Below are positions 62,265-64,000 of a stretch of 64,000 bases of DNA, piece after piece. Both the position numbers and the translations under genes were made by a program. Source of the stretch: Pseudomonas sp. JUb42 (GTDB lineage Bacteria; Pseudomonadota; Gammaproteobacteria; Pseudomonadales; Pseudomonadaceae); the NCBI RefSeq assembly GCF_024807945.1, contig NZ_JANUFD010000005.1, positions 124,001 through 188,000 on the forward strand, written 5' to 3'. The notes beneath the pieces were generated by a model. That model was not told the origin of the DNA and ran no database searches. It saw nothing but the letters and a program-made list of their open reading frames with translations. Each line of letters opens with the position of its first letter. Positions within the stretch are counted from its first letter, which is position 1.

Positions 62265-64000
<1,736 letters not shown>

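Overview
The window looks like a chromosomal segment of a Pseudomonas of the fluorescens/putida type. The support is high G+C coding sequence, the siaABCD operon, an OprD-family porin, a DUF2790 protein, an AruH-like transaminase, and about a dozen Pseudomonas-style REP palindromes between genes. I see no rRNA, tRNA, CRISPR array, phage or insertion sequence. All functions are assigned from protein sequence recognition alone; no database search was possible.

Region 1 (1-21.4 kb) is mostly an organosulfur acquisition locus. A minus-strand operon carries a peptide-type ABC importer (substrate-binding protein, two permeases, fused double ATPase), an FMN-dependent monooxygenase and an alpha/beta hydrolase. 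A plus-strand block carries a TonB-dependent receptor, three more luciferase-like monooxygenases and a secreted SurE-like protein. Divergent genes add a TTC38-type TPR protein and a P1-family peptidase. Four near-identical sigma-54 promoters (TGGCACA-N4-TTGC) in two divergent pairs drive the set, and an SfnR-like sigma-54 activator lies at its right end. The left part has a second, truncated TonB receptor, a 55-aa gene coupled to an XRE-cupin regulator, and a 168-aa protein that is about 42% methionine and 10% cysteine.

Region 2 (21.5-37 kb) holds siaABCD (c-di-GMP and aggregation control) with an unusual cytosolic SiaA, a putative porin, a LysR regulator, a methyltransferase, a MalY/PatB C-S lyase, an AraC regulator next to a thiolase/3-hydroxyacyl-CoA dehydrogenase pair, a LysR gene broken at an A8 tract, a DJ-1/PfpI protein divergent from a GlxA-type regulator, and a serine hydrolase whose start has been eroded by a REP element.

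Region 3 (37.2-48.2 kb) is the most interesting part: nine tightly packed minus-strand genes that look like a small natural-product operon. They encode a cupin, a MetRS-like enzyme, a D-amino-acid-oxidase-like flavoprotein, a cytosolic periplasmic-binding-fold protein, an ornithine/lysine-type N-hydroxylase, a single-chain SbnA-SbnB fusion (L-2,3-diaminopropionate synthesis), a second flavoprotein, a LysE-type exporter and an iron-type alcohol dehydrogenase. N-hydroxylase plus MetRS-like plus cupin plus DAO-like is the known hydrazine (N-N bond) forming set of actinomycete pathways. Here it is combined with diaminopropionate synthesis and an amino-acid exporter, suggesting export of an N-N-containing amino acid.

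Region 4 (48.5-64 kb) is ordinary accessory and core metabolism: a DUF2790 protein, MFS pump, FAH-type hydratase, OprD porin, AruH-like transaminase, chemoreceptor (possible FliA promoter), cytochrome b561, TPR protein, an ECF sigma/anti-sigma pair lacking a normal start codon for sigma, copCD, an AcuI/AcuR-like pair with a repeated operator, a nitronate monooxygenase-like protein, and the start of modA preceded by a ModE-type palindrome.
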